Source of the DNA: SXMI01 sp964391365
Lineage (GTDB): Bacteria; Actinomycetota; Acidimicrobiia; Acidimicrobiales; Microtrichaceae
Direction of reading: 5' to 3'
Assembly: GCA_964391365.1 (NCBI GenBank)
Contig: CAYMKW010000002.1
Coordinates: 23,608 to 87,607, forward strand
Length of the DNA: 64,000 nucleotides
The notes under the pieces were generated by a model. It saw only the letters and a list, made by a program, of their open reading frames with translations. It made no database searches and had not been told where the DNA came from. Both the position numbers and the translations under genes were made by a program. This document shows, piece after piece, positions 1 through 8,851 of this stretch (position 1 is the stretch's first letter; each line of letters starts with the position of its first letter).

Positions 1-1
1 G

Positions 2-1201
2 ACCTGGCTGCTCTCCTCGATCGTCTTCATCGTGAGCGTTGGTTTCGACGGCGGCGTCGGTGGTGCCGACACGTCCGCCGCCCGGCTGGGCAACGTCTCG
101 ATGGGCGCCATGATGGCCTCGCTCGCCCTGGCGTCGGTCTGCGTGGCCACCACCGTCCTGACGCACCGGCCGGCGGGCATGGGCCTGGCCAGGGTTCCGT
201 TCCTGTCGTGGGCGGCGCTCCTGGGCGCATCGCTCTGGATCATCACGGTCGGCTCCGCGTTCGCCCACGTCGTGCTCGGCCAGGTGTCCCGGGCCGACGC
301 CCCGGGGCTGGCCGAGAACTTCGTCAACGGAGTGCTCTGGATGACGAGGGCCCCGGCCGTCTACGTGATGGCGATCCCGGTGCTCGGCGTGGCGCTCGAC
401 GTCGTGTCGACCGCCACCGGCAGCCGGGTGCGTCTCTACGGGGTGGCTCAGGGCCTGATCGGAGCCTTCGCCCTGTTGTCCATCGGGGTCTGGGCGCAGG
501 GTGACGAGGCGGTCAACACCGCCATGTGGACGCTCTACGCGCTGGCGATCGGCCTGCCCGTCGTGGGGATCCTGGGTCTGGTGGGCGACCTGGCCCGACG
601 CGGACGGGTCCGTTACTCGCCGGCGCTCCTGCTGTCCCTGGTGTCCGTCCTCTTCATCGCCGGAGCCTTCGTGTCCGGTCTGGTCTGGTCGGTCTCTCTG
701 GCTGGTTCGGGCAACCTGTTGGGCTTCGACGTCCGACTGCTCGGGGCCGCGCAGGTCACCTTCATCGGGGCCTCCGTCCTGTGCGGCACCCTGGCCGCCG
801 TGTTCCACTGGTCCCCCCAGTTCTGGGGTGGTCGGGTGGCGGCGGCCCCGGCGAACGCCGGTGCGCTCCTCGTGATCGCCGGTGGGGGTCTGCTCTCGAC
901 GGTCGTGCTGGTGCAGGGTCTGGTCCAACAGGACGGCGAGGCCACGGCGAACCAGTTCTTCGGTGGTGTGGTCGTGCTGGCCGCAGCGCTGTACCTGCTC
1001 GGCGTACTCGTCGCCGGGAGCGCCATGCGGTCGGCCTCTGCGGCGACTGCGGATGGCGTCGACGACGGGGAGCAGGCCGGCGGCACCCTCGAGTGGGCGG
1101 CCTCGTCGCCGGCCCACGGCGACGAGGTGCCCGACGATCTCCCGGCCGTGACCTCGCCCTACCCGCTGGCCGACGCCCGAGACGAGGAGGTCGCCCGATG
1201 A
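2..1201 (+). CDS. Heme-copper oxidase subunit I paralogue lacking metal ligands (5' partial)
   Basis: The reading frame is open from the window edge, so the N-terminus is missing; about 399 residues and roughly ten membrane segments are visible. It aligns along its length with the functional subunit I encoded at 3985-6099: HRPAGMGLARVPFLSW matches RAPGMTLMRMPVFTW, APAVYVMAIP (from 350) matches HPEVYIMILP, GVWAQG matches GVWAHH, and AAQVTF (746-763) matches VAHFHY. Every CuB and heme histidine in these segments is replaced, while the fold-defining residues around them are kept. It should therefore be a membrane protein without oxidase chemistry, perhaps an assembly or structural partner. Its stop overlaps the next start (ATGA), so translation is probably coupled. 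Family membership is fairly sure; the role is unknown. Confidence 0.75.
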   Translation, partial: TWLLSSIVFIVSVGFDGGVGGADTSAARLGNVSMGAMMASLALASVCVATTVLTHRPAGMGLARVPFLSWAALLGASLWIITVGSAFAHVVLGQVSRADAPGLAENFVNGVLWMTRAPAVYVMAIPVLGVALDVVSTATGSRVRLYGVAQGLIGAFALLSIGVWAQGDEAVNTAMWTLYALAIGLPVVGILGLVGDLARRGRVRYSPALLLSLVSVLFIAGAFVSGLVWSVSLAGSGNLLGFDVRLLGAAQVTFIGASVLCGTLAAVFHWSPQFWGGRVAAAPANAGALLVIAGGGLLSTVVLVQGLVQQDGEATANQFFGGVVVLAAALYLLGVLVAGSAMRSASAATADGVDDGEQAGGTLEWAASSPAHGDEVPDDLPAVTSPYPLADARDEEVAR

Positions 1202-1788
1202 CCGAGGTCGCCACGATCGACCTGGACCAGGTGAGCCCCGCGCCCCCCATCCGGCGGCGGGAGCTGCTGTTCGCGACTGCGTTCGCCTCGGCGGGTGTGG
1301 TGATGGTGTTCGCGACGCTGCTGGGCGCCTACCTGGCCGCCAGGAACGGCGCCGGCGAGGCGTGGCTCGAGGGTTCGCGCATCCCCCTCACCCAGGCGAA
1401 CATGCAGATGGCCACGATGGTCATGGCGGCCGTGACCATGCAGTGGGCCGTCTACGCGATCAGCCGCGACGATCGTCTCCACGCCTACCTGGCGCTCGGC
1501 ATCACCCTGCTGCTCGGTCTGGCCTTCGTGAACCAGACCACCTTCCTGGTCAAGCAGTCGGGGGTGGTGCTCGCCGATCCGGGCGGGGCGCTCTTCTACT
1601 CGGTCGTCGGCGTCCAGACCGCCATGGTGGTCGCCGGTGTCGTCTACATCGCGCTCATGGGGTTCCGGGCGCTGGCAGGTCAGTTCTCGAGCAGGCAACC
1701 CGACGGCATCTCGGCCGCGGCGGTGTACTGGTACGTGTGTGTTGCCACGTACGCCGTCGTCTGGATCGCCGTCTACGTCATGAAGTGA
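1198..1788 (+). CDS. Divergent cytochrome c oxidase subunit III-like membrane protein
   Basis: This is a 196-residue membrane protein with about five hydrophobic segments. Its C-terminal half follows the layout of the functional subunit III at 6096-6725: VVGVQTAMVVAGVVYIAL occupies the place of GLHGAHVAVGVLMLI, and VYWYVCVATYAVVWIAVYV the place of LYWHFVDIVWVVIFAIVY. The conserved histidines and acidic residue of true subunit III are therefore missing. It overlaps the upstream subunit-I paralogue by four bases and probably works with it as a paired module. A heme-copper oxidase subunit III superfamily call is likely; a catalytic or proton-uptake role is not supported. Confidence 0.7.
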   Translation: MTEVATIDLDQVSPAPPIRRRELLFATAFASAGVVMVFATLLGAYLAARNGAGEAWLEGSRIPLTQANMQMATMVMAAVTMQWAVYAISRDDRLHAYLALGITLLLGLAFVNQTTFLVKQSGVVLADPGGALFYSVVGVQTAMVVAGVVYIALMGFRALAGQFSSRQPDGISAAAVYWYVCVATYAVVWIAVYVMK

Positions 1789-1795
1789 GCGACCG

Positions 1796-2674
1796 ATGAT
1801 CACTCGTGGTTCCAAGTTCTTCTTCGCCGGGGCGCTCGTCGCCTTCCTCTCGGCGATCGTCTACGGGTTCCTGACGAGCGCGTCCGACCAGTCGGGCGTG
1901 CTGGGGGTCTTCTCCGACGGTGGCGTCGTGAACTCGATCGTCGGTCCCCTCACGCTCGGGTGGAAGGGCGGTGTCGGCGAGCACGTCGGCTACACGGTGC
2001 TGATGGGGACCGCCGCGGTCCTCGCCGGGCTCGGCGGATTCACCACCGCCTTCCGTGACGGTTCGGTCGAGGCGGTCGCCCAGATCTCCCCGTCGGGCGA
2101 GGCCGGTCCGGTCGCCGTCCCCGTCGGCCTCAGCTACTGGCCGGTGCTCCTCGCCTTCTCCCTGACGATCGCCGTGGTCGGTCTCGCCGTCGACTCGGCC
2201 TTCTTCATCCTGGGTGTGGTGCTGGCGGTCCTCGCCGGGTTCTCCTGGACGGTCCGGGCCTGGGCCGAGCGTGCCACGGCGGACCAGGACGCGAGCGTCG
2301 AGATGCGACACACGCTCCTCGACCCGTTGGAGATCCCGATCCTGTCGGTCGTCGTGGTCGGGGTCATGGCGCTGAGCGTCTCCCGGATCCTCCTCGCGAT
2401 CCCGATCGCGGCCGCCACCTACGTGATCATCGTGCTGGCCGTGATCGTCTTCGTGCTGGCGATCGTGCTGGCCAACCGTCCCGAGCTCAAGCGCTCGGTG
2501 CTCGTCGGGGTGCTCGTCGGTGGGGGCCTGCTGCTCATCATCGGCGGGATCATCGGCGGGATCGTCGGCGGGTCGGGCCACAGCGAGGAGGGCCGGATCG
2601 CTCCGGGTCCCGATTCGGCGGTGACCCAGCAGTGGGTGGATACTGACGCTGCAACGGGTGCAGCCGGGTTCTGA
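1796..2674 (+). CDS. Membrane protein of the oxidase locus with a subunit IV-like two-helix segment
   Basis: The protein has 292 residues and about seven predicted membrane helices. The N-terminus (residues 8-25) looks like an uncleaved anchor, and the C-terminus carries a Gly/Ile-rich helix (about 238-262) followed by a short hydrophilic tail. Residues 113-160 begin with SYWP and form two helices. This resembles the C-terminal extension of the ctaD product (SYWP at residues 592-595), a pattern also seen in small actinobacterial oxidase subunits. It lies 7 bp after the subunit-III paralogue and just before ctaC, so it is probably co-transcribed and tied to the oxidase. I do not recognise a defined family; an accessory oxidase subunit is an inference. 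Confidence 0.6.
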   Translation: MITRGSKFFFAGALVAFLSAIVYGFLTSASDQSGVLGVFSDGGVVNSIVGPLTLGWKGGVGEHVGYTVLMGTAAVLAGLGGFTTAFRDGSVEAVAQISPSGEAGPVAVPVGLSYWPVLLAFSLTIAVVGLAVDSAFFILGVVLAVLAGFSWTVRAWAERATADQDASVEMRHTLLDPLEIPILSVVVVGVMALSVSRILLAIPIAAATYVIIVLAVIVFVLAIVLANRPELKRSVLVGVLVGGGLLLIIGGIIGGIVGGSGHSEEGRIAPGPDSAVTQQWVDTDAATGAAGF

Positions 2675-2702
2675 CGGGTTCTCTCGGACGGAAAGGTTGG
2701 GA

Positions 2703-3926
2703 ATGCCCAGGAAGCAGAAGGCGACCATCGCCGCCATCACCGGGACGGCAGTCATCCTGCTGGGCCTGTGGCTCATCGTCCGCTCGATCGGACGGCCCGA
2801 GGGCAAGCCGCTCAACACGCTGGCGCCGTTCGGCCAGCAGTCCCAGGACATTCAGGACCTGGTGATCCCGGTCTTCTCCGTGGCCGGCGTCATCTTCGTG
2901 CTGGTCATGGTCGCCGTGATCTGGATGGTGGTCCGCTTCCGTGAGCCCGATGACGCCGTCGAGGGCCAGGACGAGCCGGCGCAGACCCACGGCAACACCC
3001 CGCTCGAGATCGGCTGGACGATCGTGCCGGCGGTGATCCTCGCCGTGCTCGCCGTCCTGAACGTCCAGACGCTCCTCAAGCTCGACGACACCGGCGACTC
3101 CCCGATGGAGGTCACGGTCGTCGGCCAGCAGTGGTGGTGGGAGTACCGCTACGACATGGACGGTGACCAGGCCCCGGAGATCGTCACAGCCACCCAGATG
3201 GTGATGCCGACCGACACCGACGTCGTCGTGAAGATCCAGTCCAACGACGTGATCCACTCGTTCTGGATCCCCTCCCTCAACGGCAAGAAGGACGCCGTCC
3301 CGGGCCGGACCCACTCGTTGGTGTTCAACACCAGCAACCCCGGCATCTACGAGGGGCAGTGCACCGAGTTCTGCGGGCTCTCCCACGGCGTGATGCGGAT
3401 GCAGGTCAAGGCGTTGCCTCAGGCCGAGTTCGCCAGCTGGGTCGAGAACATGACGACCCCTCCGGCGCAGCCGTCGACCGCAGCAGCCGAGCGGGGCCAG
3501 GAGCTGTACGTCGGCCAGTGCGCCCGCTGCCACGAGGTCAACGGCCTGACCCCGGACAGCACCCCGCCGTTCAGCTACAGCGAGCAGCCGTCCGCCAGCT
3601 ACGGGGTCGAGGTGGATTCGTCGCTGTCCTCGAAGAACGCGCCGAACCTGACCAACTTCATGATGCGCCAGACCTTCGCCGGAAACCTCCTCGCCCTCTG
3701 GGAGGGTGACGCCGCCACGGCGGTCACGGCCGTGCCGGGTTCCGTGCCGGGCGCCAAGCCCGACAAGGTCAACATCAAGCGCTGGTTGCGCAACCCCCAG
3801 GACGTCAAGCCCATGGATGCCGAGAACAACCAGGGCATGCCCAACCTGAACCTCTCCGAGGACCAGATCGACGATCTGACCGAGTACCTGGTGACGCTCG
3901 GTCCGTCGACCACGCCTCCTGCGTGA
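2703..3926 (+). CDS. ctaC: Cytochrome c oxidase subunit II with fused cytochrome c domain (caa3 type)
   Basis: The 407-residue subunit II accepts electrons into the CuA centre and passes them to heme a. An N-terminal anchor (about residues 8-25) and a second helix (about 58-80) precede a cupredoxin domain with QWWWEY. The CuA ligands are H185, C220, C224, H228 and M231 (CTEFCGLSHGVM). A fused C-terminal cytochrome c domain carries CARCH (C273, C276, H277) and a likely axial M379, which makes this a caa3 oxidase that needs no separate soluble cytochrome c. I chose ATG 2703, preceded by GGAAAGG, over an in-frame GTG 45 bases upstream that overlaps the previous gene. The family call is secure. 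Confidence 0.95.
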   Translation: MPRKQKATIAAITGTAVILLGLWLIVRSIGRPEGKPLNTLAPFGQQSQDIQDLVIPVFSVAGVIFVLVMVAVIWMVVRFREPDDAVEGQDEPAQTHGNTPLEIGWTIVPAVILAVLAVLNVQTLLKLDDTGDSPMEVTVVGQQWWWEYRYDMDGDQAPEIVTATQMVMPTDTDVVVKIQSNDVIHSFWIPSLNGKKDAVPGRTHSLVFNTSNPGIYEGQCTEFCGLSHGVMRMQVKALPQAEFASWVENMTTPPAQPSTAAAERGQELYVGQCARCHEVNGLTPDSTPPFSYSEQPSASYGVEVDSSLSSKNAPNLTNFMMRQTFAGNLLALWEGDAATAVTAVPGSVPGAKPDKVNIKRWLRNPQDVKPMDAENNQGMPNLNLSEDQIDDLTEYLVTLGPSTTPPA

Positions 3927-3984
3927 CGATCAGCCCGACCGTCACTACCCTGACCCCCACGACCGAGACCGAGGAACCGATCCC

Positions 3985-6099
3985 ATGGCCATCACCGAGG
4001 ACCGTCCACCGCTCGAGTTGACCGTCGGCGACCTCCCGCCGCTCGACGTCGAACCACTGGGTGTGTTCCACCGCCCCCGTGCGACGCACGGCTGGGCGTC
4101 GTGGTTCACGACGGTGGACCACAAGAAGATCGGCATCATGTACGGCTTCGCGTCGTTCTTCTTCCTGCTCGTCGGCGGGTTCGAGGCGCTCCTGATCCGG
4201 ACCCAGCTCGCGGTGCCGGGCAACAAGTTGCTGTCGGCGGACCTGTACAACCAGGTCTTCACGATGCACGGCGTGACGATGGTGTTCCTCGTGGTCATGC
4301 CCATGGCGGCGGCGTTCGCCAACTACCTCCTTCCCCTGCAGATCGGCGCCCGGGACGTGGCGTTCCCGCGCATGAACGCCCTGTCGCTGTGGGTCTGGCT
4401 GCTCGGCGCGATCTTCTTCAACACCTCGTGGTTCCTCGGTGGCGGCGCCGACGGCGGCTGGTTCAACTACGCCCCCAACTCGGGCGTGGTCTTCTCGCCG
4501 AGCCACGGCATCGACTTCTACGCCGTCGGCCTCATCATCATGGGCATCGGGTCCACCGTCTCGGCGGTGAACCTGACGGTGACCGTCCTGAACATGCGGG
4601 CTCCGGGCATGACGCTCATGCGCATGCCCGTCTTCACGTGGATGACCTTCATCGTCCAGGTGCTGCTGGTCTTCGCCCTGCCGGTCATCACCGTGGCGCT
4701 GCTGCTGCTGACCATGGACCGGATGTTCGGGGCCACGTTCTTCGACGCATCGGCCGGTGGTGATCCGTTCCTCTGGGAGCACCTGTTCTGGATCTTCGGC
4801 CACCCCGAGGTGTACATCATGATCCTGCCGAGCTTCGGGATCGTCTCGGAGATCATCCCCACGTTCTCGCGGAAGCCGATCTTCGGCTACCCCTTCATGG
4901 TGGGCTCGGGCAGCGCCATCGGGTTCGTGGGCTGGGGCGTGTGGGCGCACCACATGTTCGCCTCGGGCATGGGCCCCATCTCGGTGCTGGCGTTCTCGCT
5001 CGCCACGATGTTCATCGCGGTCCCCACCGGCGTGAAGATCCTGAACTGGATGGCCACGATGTACGGAGGGCGCATCCGGTTCACCACCGCCATGCTGTTC
5101 GCCGTCGGCCTGGTCGCCATGTTCACCATCGGCGGACTGTCGGGCGTCACGCACGCCTTCGCCCCCGCCGACACCCAGCAGACCGACACCTACTACATCG
5201 TCGCCCACTTCCACTACGTGCTGTTCGGCGGCGCGATCCTCGGTCTGTTCGCCGGCATGTACTTCTGGTGGCCCAAGGTCTTCGGCTACTTCCTGAACGA
5301 GAAGAAGGGGAAGTGGCACTTCTGGCTCATGATCATCGGCTTCAACCTGACGTTCGGGCCCATGCACATCCTGGGCCTGCAGGGGATGATGCGCCGGACC
5401 TACACCTACACGGAGGGTCAGGGTTTCAACGGCTGGAACCTGGTGGCGACACTGGGCGCCTACATGCTCGCGGTCTCCATCCTGGTGTTCATGTGGAACG
5501 TGATCTCGAGCTATCGGGCGCATCGCCGGAACCCGGTGAACCCGGGCCCCGACCCGTGGGACGCCCGGTCGCTCGAGTGGATGGTTCCCTCGCCGACCCC
5601 GGAGCACAACTTCGACGAGGTCCCCGTCGTGGAGGACTTCGACGAGTTCTGGCACCGCAAGTACGGCCACGACGAGAACGGTCGTCCGGTCCGGATCGCA
5701 GCGACCGAGGACGTGGTCCAGAAGGGTGACGCCACCGACGTGCACCTGCCGTCGCCCTCCTACTGGCCGCTCGTGCTCGCCGCCGGCATGCCGCTGGTCG
5801 GGTACGGGTTGATCTTCAACCTGTGGTGGGCCCTGCCCGGGACGATCCTCGTGATCGCGGGCATCTACGGCTGGGTGCTGGAGCCGTCGACCGACCCGTC
5901 GGCCGGCCACGGTGACCACGGCGACGAGCACCACGACGGCGACGACAGCGATGCCGCCTCGCTCGACGAGCCTGCGGACACCGATGCAGCCGCATCGGGC
6001 GAGGACGCCTCGTCGGACGACCGCGACGGCAGCGACCGGGAACCGGAGCCGGCCATGGCGTCCGCCGCCGGTGCCGATGCGGACGGAGCCGAGCGATGA
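3985..6099 (+). CDS. ctaD: Cytochrome c oxidase subunit I with C-terminal membrane extension
   Basis: This is the catalytic subunit (704 residues), which reduces O2 at the heme a3-CuB site and pumps protons. The ligands are intact: H95 for heme a in TMHGVT, H273 with Y277 in HPEVY (CuB and the Tyr cross-link), H322-H323 for CuB, and H408 and H410 for hemes a3 and a in VAHFHY. The usual twelve-helix core ends near residue 520. The protein then continues through a linker, a two-helix SYWP segment (592-640) and an acidic His-rich tail (GHGDHGDEHHDGDD), so it is longer than the common 540-580 residue form. It sits 58 bp after ctaC and overlaps ctaE by four bases. The call is secure. Confidence 0.97.
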   Translation: MAITEDRPPLELTVGDLPPLDVEPLGVFHRPRATHGWASWFTTVDHKKIGIMYGFASFFFLLVGGFEALLIRTQLAVPGNKLLSADLYNQVFTMHGVTMVFLVVMPMAAAFANYLLPLQIGARDVAFPRMNALSLWVWLLGAIFFNTSWFLGGGADGGWFNYAPNSGVVFSPSHGIDFYAVGLIIMGIGSTVSAVNLTVTVLNMRAPGMTLMRMPVFTWMTFIVQVLLVFALPVITVALLLLTMDRMFGATFFDASAGGDPFLWEHLFWIFGHPEVYIMILPSFGIVSEIIPTFSRKPIFGYPFMVGSGSAIGFVGWGVWAHHMFASGMGPISVLAFSLATMFIAVPTGVKILNWMATMYGGRIRFTTAMLFAVGLVAMFTIGGLSGVTHAFAPADTQQTDTYYIVAHFHYVLFGGAILGLFAGMYFWWPKVFGYFLNEKKGKWHFWLMIIGFNLTFGPMHILGLQGMMRRTYTYTEGQGFNGWNLVATLGAYMLAVSILVFMWNVISSYRAHRRNPVNPGPDPWDARSLEWMVPSPTPEHNFDEVPVVEDFDEFWHRKYGHDENGRPVRIAATEDVVQKGDATDVHLPSPSYWPLVLAAGMPLVGYGLIFNLWWALPGTILVIAGIYGWVLEPSTDPSAGHGDHGDEHHDGDDSDAASLDEPADTDAAASGEDASSDDRDGSDREPEPAMASAAGADADGAER

Positions 6100-6725
6100 C
6101 CGACGTCGCACTCGAGCCGATGGACGACGTGGAGTTCCCCGACGACGTCCACGCCACCTCCACCGGGATCTCCAATCCGAAGCTGGCGATGTGGACGTAC
6201 CTCGCCTCGGACTGCCTGCTCTTCGGCGGCCTGATCTCGACCTACCTGCTGTACCGGAACCGTCCGGGCAACATCCCGGGGCTGTCCGGGTCCTCGCTGC
6301 GGGCCTCGGAGCTGTTCAACATCCCGTTCACGTCCATGACCAGCTTCGTGCTCCTGATGAGTTCGCTGACGATGGTGCTGGCGGTGAACTCGGCGATCCG
6401 CAAGGACACCGACCGGATGCGCCTGTGGCTCGTCGCCACCGCCGTGCTGGGCGGACTGTTCCTCGGTGGGCAGGTCTACGAGTTCACCGAGTTCGTCCGC
6501 GAGGGTCTGGGCTTCACGTCGAACGTGTCGGCGTCGGCCTTCTACACCCTCACCGGACTGCACGGCGCCCACGTGGCGGTCGGCGTGCTGATGTTGATCT
6601 CGGCGGTTGTGTACGCCGCCCGACGAACGCTGAACGCGGAGGCCGTCGAGGTCCTGGGCCTCTACTGGCACTTCGTCGACATCGTCTGGGTCGTGATCTT
6701 CGCGATCGTCTACCTGATTCCCTGA
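6096..6725 (+). CDS. ctaE: Cytochrome c oxidase subunit III
   Basis: This 209-residue subunit III has five or six helices and stabilises subunit I and its proton uptake. The family hallmarks are present: an N-terminal LAMWTYLASDCLLFGGL helix, FTEF in the middle, LHGAHVAVG, and the C-terminal YWHFVDIVWV. It starts at the ATG that overlaps the ctaD stop and is followed ten bases later by subunit IV, so ctaC-D-E-IV reads as one operon. The length is normal for the actinobacterial five-to-six-helix type. A functional enzyme subunit is expected. Confidence 0.95.
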   Translation: MTDVALEPMDDVEFPDDVHATSTGISNPKLAMWTYLASDCLLFGGLISTYLLYRNRPGNIPGLSGSSLRASELFNIPFTSMTSFVLLMSSLTMVLAVNSAIRKDTDRMRLWLVATAVLGGLFLGGQVYEFTEFVREGLGFTSNVSASAFYTLTGLHGAHVAVGVLMLISAVVYAARRTLNAEAVEVLGLYWHFVDIVWVVIFAIVYLIP

Positions 6726-6735
6726 GGAGCGAGCG

Positions 6736-7170
6736 GTGAGCGCAACCATCGACGTCGACGACGACTCCCCGGCCCACCCGGGAGAGCACCACGACCACGG
6801 TCCGAGCGACGCGACCTACTTCAAGGTCTTCTGGATCCTGGTCGCCATCACGGCGCTCGAGGTCTCGACCTACTTCTGGGACGTCTGGTTCGGCGAGTCC
6901 TCGTGGAACCTGGCCGTCCCGCTCCTCCTGGTGCTGATGGTCGTCAAGTTCATCCTGATCGCTTCGGTTTTCATGCACCTGCGCTTCGACTCGAAGCTGC
7001 TCACCAGGATCTTCTACTTCGGTCTGGCCGTGGCGTGCATCGTGTACCTGGTGGCGCTGGCGGTCATGAACATCTTCACCGACAACGGGAACCCGTGGTT
7101 CAACGATCCGCCGCCGGCCGTGACGCCGAGTGCGGTGGTCACGGGTGAGGGGTCGAACACCGGCGGCTGA
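6736..7170 (+). CDS. Cytochrome c oxidase subunit IV, prokaryotic type
   Basis: The protein has 144 residues and three helices (about 28-46, 56-77 and 88-110). The motif KVFWILVAITALEVSTYF followed by LMVVKFILIASVFMHLRFDS is typical of the prokaryotic COX4 family that packs against subunits I and III. The N-terminus is acidic and His-rich (HPGEHHDHG), and the C-terminus is a Pro/Thr-rich tail. The GTG start lies after a GAGGAG-like sequence ten bases past ctaE. It is the last gene of the oxidase operon; the next gene is convergent. Confidence 0.88.
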   Translation: MSATIDVDDDSPAHPGEHHDHGPSDATYFKVFWILVAITALEVSTYFWDVWFGESSWNLAVPLLLVLMVVKFILIASVFMHLRFDSKLLTRIFYFGLAVACIVYLVALAVMNIFTDNGNPWFNDPPPAVTPSAVVTGEGSNTGG

Positions 7171-7202
7171 GTCCTGCAGCCGGGGGAGCGATCCGAAGCG
7201 GG

Positions 7203-7928
7203 TCAGTCCCAGCGGAACCAGCGGACTGCCGCGAGGGGTGCGGCGATCGCCCAGAGGGTGAGCGAGACCCAGGCCCAGGTTCCGACGCTCCGGCCGGTGA
7301 TGAGTGAACCCGTGGTGGCCTCGACGAGCGCTGCCGCAGGCAGGCACCGGGCGACTGCCGCCAGGGGCCCGGGCAGCTCGTCCAGCGGGACGATCACGCC
7401 GCCGGTGAGCAGGAGCACCAGGTAGAGGCCGTTGGCCAGGGCGAGCGTGCCGAGGCCCGGCAGCGTCCCGGCGAGGAACAGTCCGATACCGGCGAAGGCC
7501 AGCGTCCCCAGGGCCAGCGCCAGGAGCGTCGCCGGCCAGCCGGATGCGGGCGGCCTCCAACCCAGCGCGACGGCGACGGCGACGAGCACCACCACCTGCA
7601 GCACCTCGGTGAGCACGACGAGTGCCGTCTTGGCCGCCACCCAGCGTCCGGTCCCGAGGGGTGAGGCGCCCAGGCGCCGGAGGACCCCGTACTGACGCTC
7701 GAAGCCGGCGCCGATGCCGAGCGAGACCATGGAGGTCGAGATGACGGCCAGGGCGAGCGTCGCCGGCGCGACGTAGTCGACGGCCTCGTCGGTCCCGGTC
7801 GGGACGACGTCCACGACGGAGAAGAACACCAGCACCAGCAGGGGGATCCCCAGGCTGACGAGGAGCTGCTCGCCCTGCCGGCTCGCCAGCGCCAGCTCGG
7901 TCCGGAGCTGTGAGGAGAAGGCGCTCAC
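7203..7928 (-). CDS. ABC-2 type exporter permease
   Basis: This integral membrane protein has 241 residues and six predicted helices. The GTG start overlaps the stop of the ATPase gene (GTGA), which fixes this start and shows that the two form a single transporter. The segment LLTGGVIVPLDELPGPL before the last helices is typical of ABC-2 permeases of the drug and glycolipid export group. The substrate cannot be read from the sequence. Actinobacteria often carry such an ABC pair near oxidase or heme A genes, so a link to cytochrome oxidase assembly is possible but unproven. Confidence 0.82.
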   Translation of the reverse strand: MSAFSSQLRTELALASRQGEQLLVSLGIPLLVLVFFSVVDVVPTGTDEAVDYVAPATLALAVISTSMVSLGIGAGFERQYGVLRRLGASPLGTGRWVAAKTALVVLTEVLQVVVLVAVAVALGWRPPASGWPATLLALALGTLAFAGIGLFLAGTLPGLGTLALANGLYLVLLLTGGVIVPLDELPGPLAAVARCLPAAALVEATTGSLITGRSVGTWAWVSLTLWAIAAPLAAVRWFRWD

Positions 7929-8851
7929 GATGCCTCCGCCGAGGTCTCGTCGTCGGTGGTCAGACGGCGGTACACGTCCTCGAGTCGGCCGCCGTCGGTG
8001 CGGACCTCGTCGGCGACAAGGTCCCGGTCTGCGAGCCACGACGTGAGCGAGGCCACCAGCGCCGGCGTCGGAGTTCCCTCGACCTGGTACGAGTCCCGGC
8101 CACCGGCCCGGACGGTGGCGCCGAGGTGGTCGCCGAGGGCCTGCAGGTCGAGCTGCGCCCCGCACCGGAACGACAGTTGGGCGCCCCGACCCGCGGCGAG
8201 CTCCTGGAGGGAGCCGGCGGCCACGACGGATCCCCGGTGGAGCAGTACCAACCTGTCGGCGACCCGTTCGGCCTCGTCGAGATCGTGGGTTGTCAGGAGC
8301 ACCGTGGCGCCCTGGTCCCGCAACTCGTCCAGCGTCGAGCGGATCTGCTCCCTGCCCTCCAGGTCGACGCCGGCGGTCGGTTCGTCCAGGAGCAGCACCT
8401 CGGGGCGTCCGATGAGGGCGAGCGCCAGCGACAGACGCTGCTGTTCGCCGCCGGACAACCTGCGGAAGGGGGTGCGCTGGCGCTCCCACAGACCGGACCG
8501 CCGCAGCAGCCCGTCGACGTCGAGCGGGTCGGGGAAGAAGCCTGCGTACTGCCCGAGGAGCTCCCGGGGGCGGATCGCCGGCTGGATCCCTCCGGACTGG
8601 AGCATGATGCCGACCCGGCGCACCAGGTGGCGATGGTCGCGGACCGGGTCCAGGCCGAGCACGCTCGCCCGCCCCCCGGAGGCGGGGCGGAATCCCTCCA
8701 GGTGCTCGACCGTCGAGGTCTTTCCGGCCCCGTTGGGCCCGAGCAGCACGGTCACCTCGCCGCGGCGGGCGACGAACGAGGCGCCGTCGACGGCTCGCAC
8801 GTCGCCGTGGTCGATCGTCAGGTCGTGGACCTCGACGGCAGCGTCGGTCAC
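7925..8851 (-). CDS. ABC transporter ATP-binding protein (ABC-2 exporter)
   Basis: The 308-residue nucleotide-binding subunit has Walker A GPNGAGKTST, the signature LSGGEQQRLSLALAL, Walker B VLLLDEPTAG and the switch histidine in LTTHDLDEAE. A C-terminal domain of about 90 residues after the ATPase core is common in the CcmA/DrrA-like group that partners with ABC-2 permeases. The GTG start overlaps the upstream HAD gene by four bases and the stop overlaps the permease start, so this is a three-gene minus-strand operon. It should energise export by the permease at 7203-7928; the substrate is unknown. Confidence 0.9.
   Translation of the reverse strand: MTDAAVEVHDLTIDHGDVRAVDGASFVARRGEVTVLLGPNGAGKTSTVEHLEGFRPASGGRASVLGLDPVRDHRHLVRRVGIMLQSGGIQPAIRPRELLGQYAGFFPDPLDVDGLLRRSGLWERQRTPFRRLSGGEQQRLSLALALIGRPEVLLLDEPTAGVDLEGREQIRSTLDELRDQGATVLLTTHDLDEAERVADRLVLLHRGSVVAAGSLQELAAGRGAQLSFRCGAQLDLQALGDHLGATVRAGGRDSYQVEGTPTPALVASLTSWLADRDLVADEVRTDGGRLEDVYRRLTTDDETSAEAS

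Noticed and set aside
3805..6111. A 768-codon open frame on the minus strand opposite ctaD
   Set aside because: It is antisense to a gene with all catalytic motifs, is extremely rich in Arg, His and Asp, and has no domain; long antisense frames are expected at this GC content.
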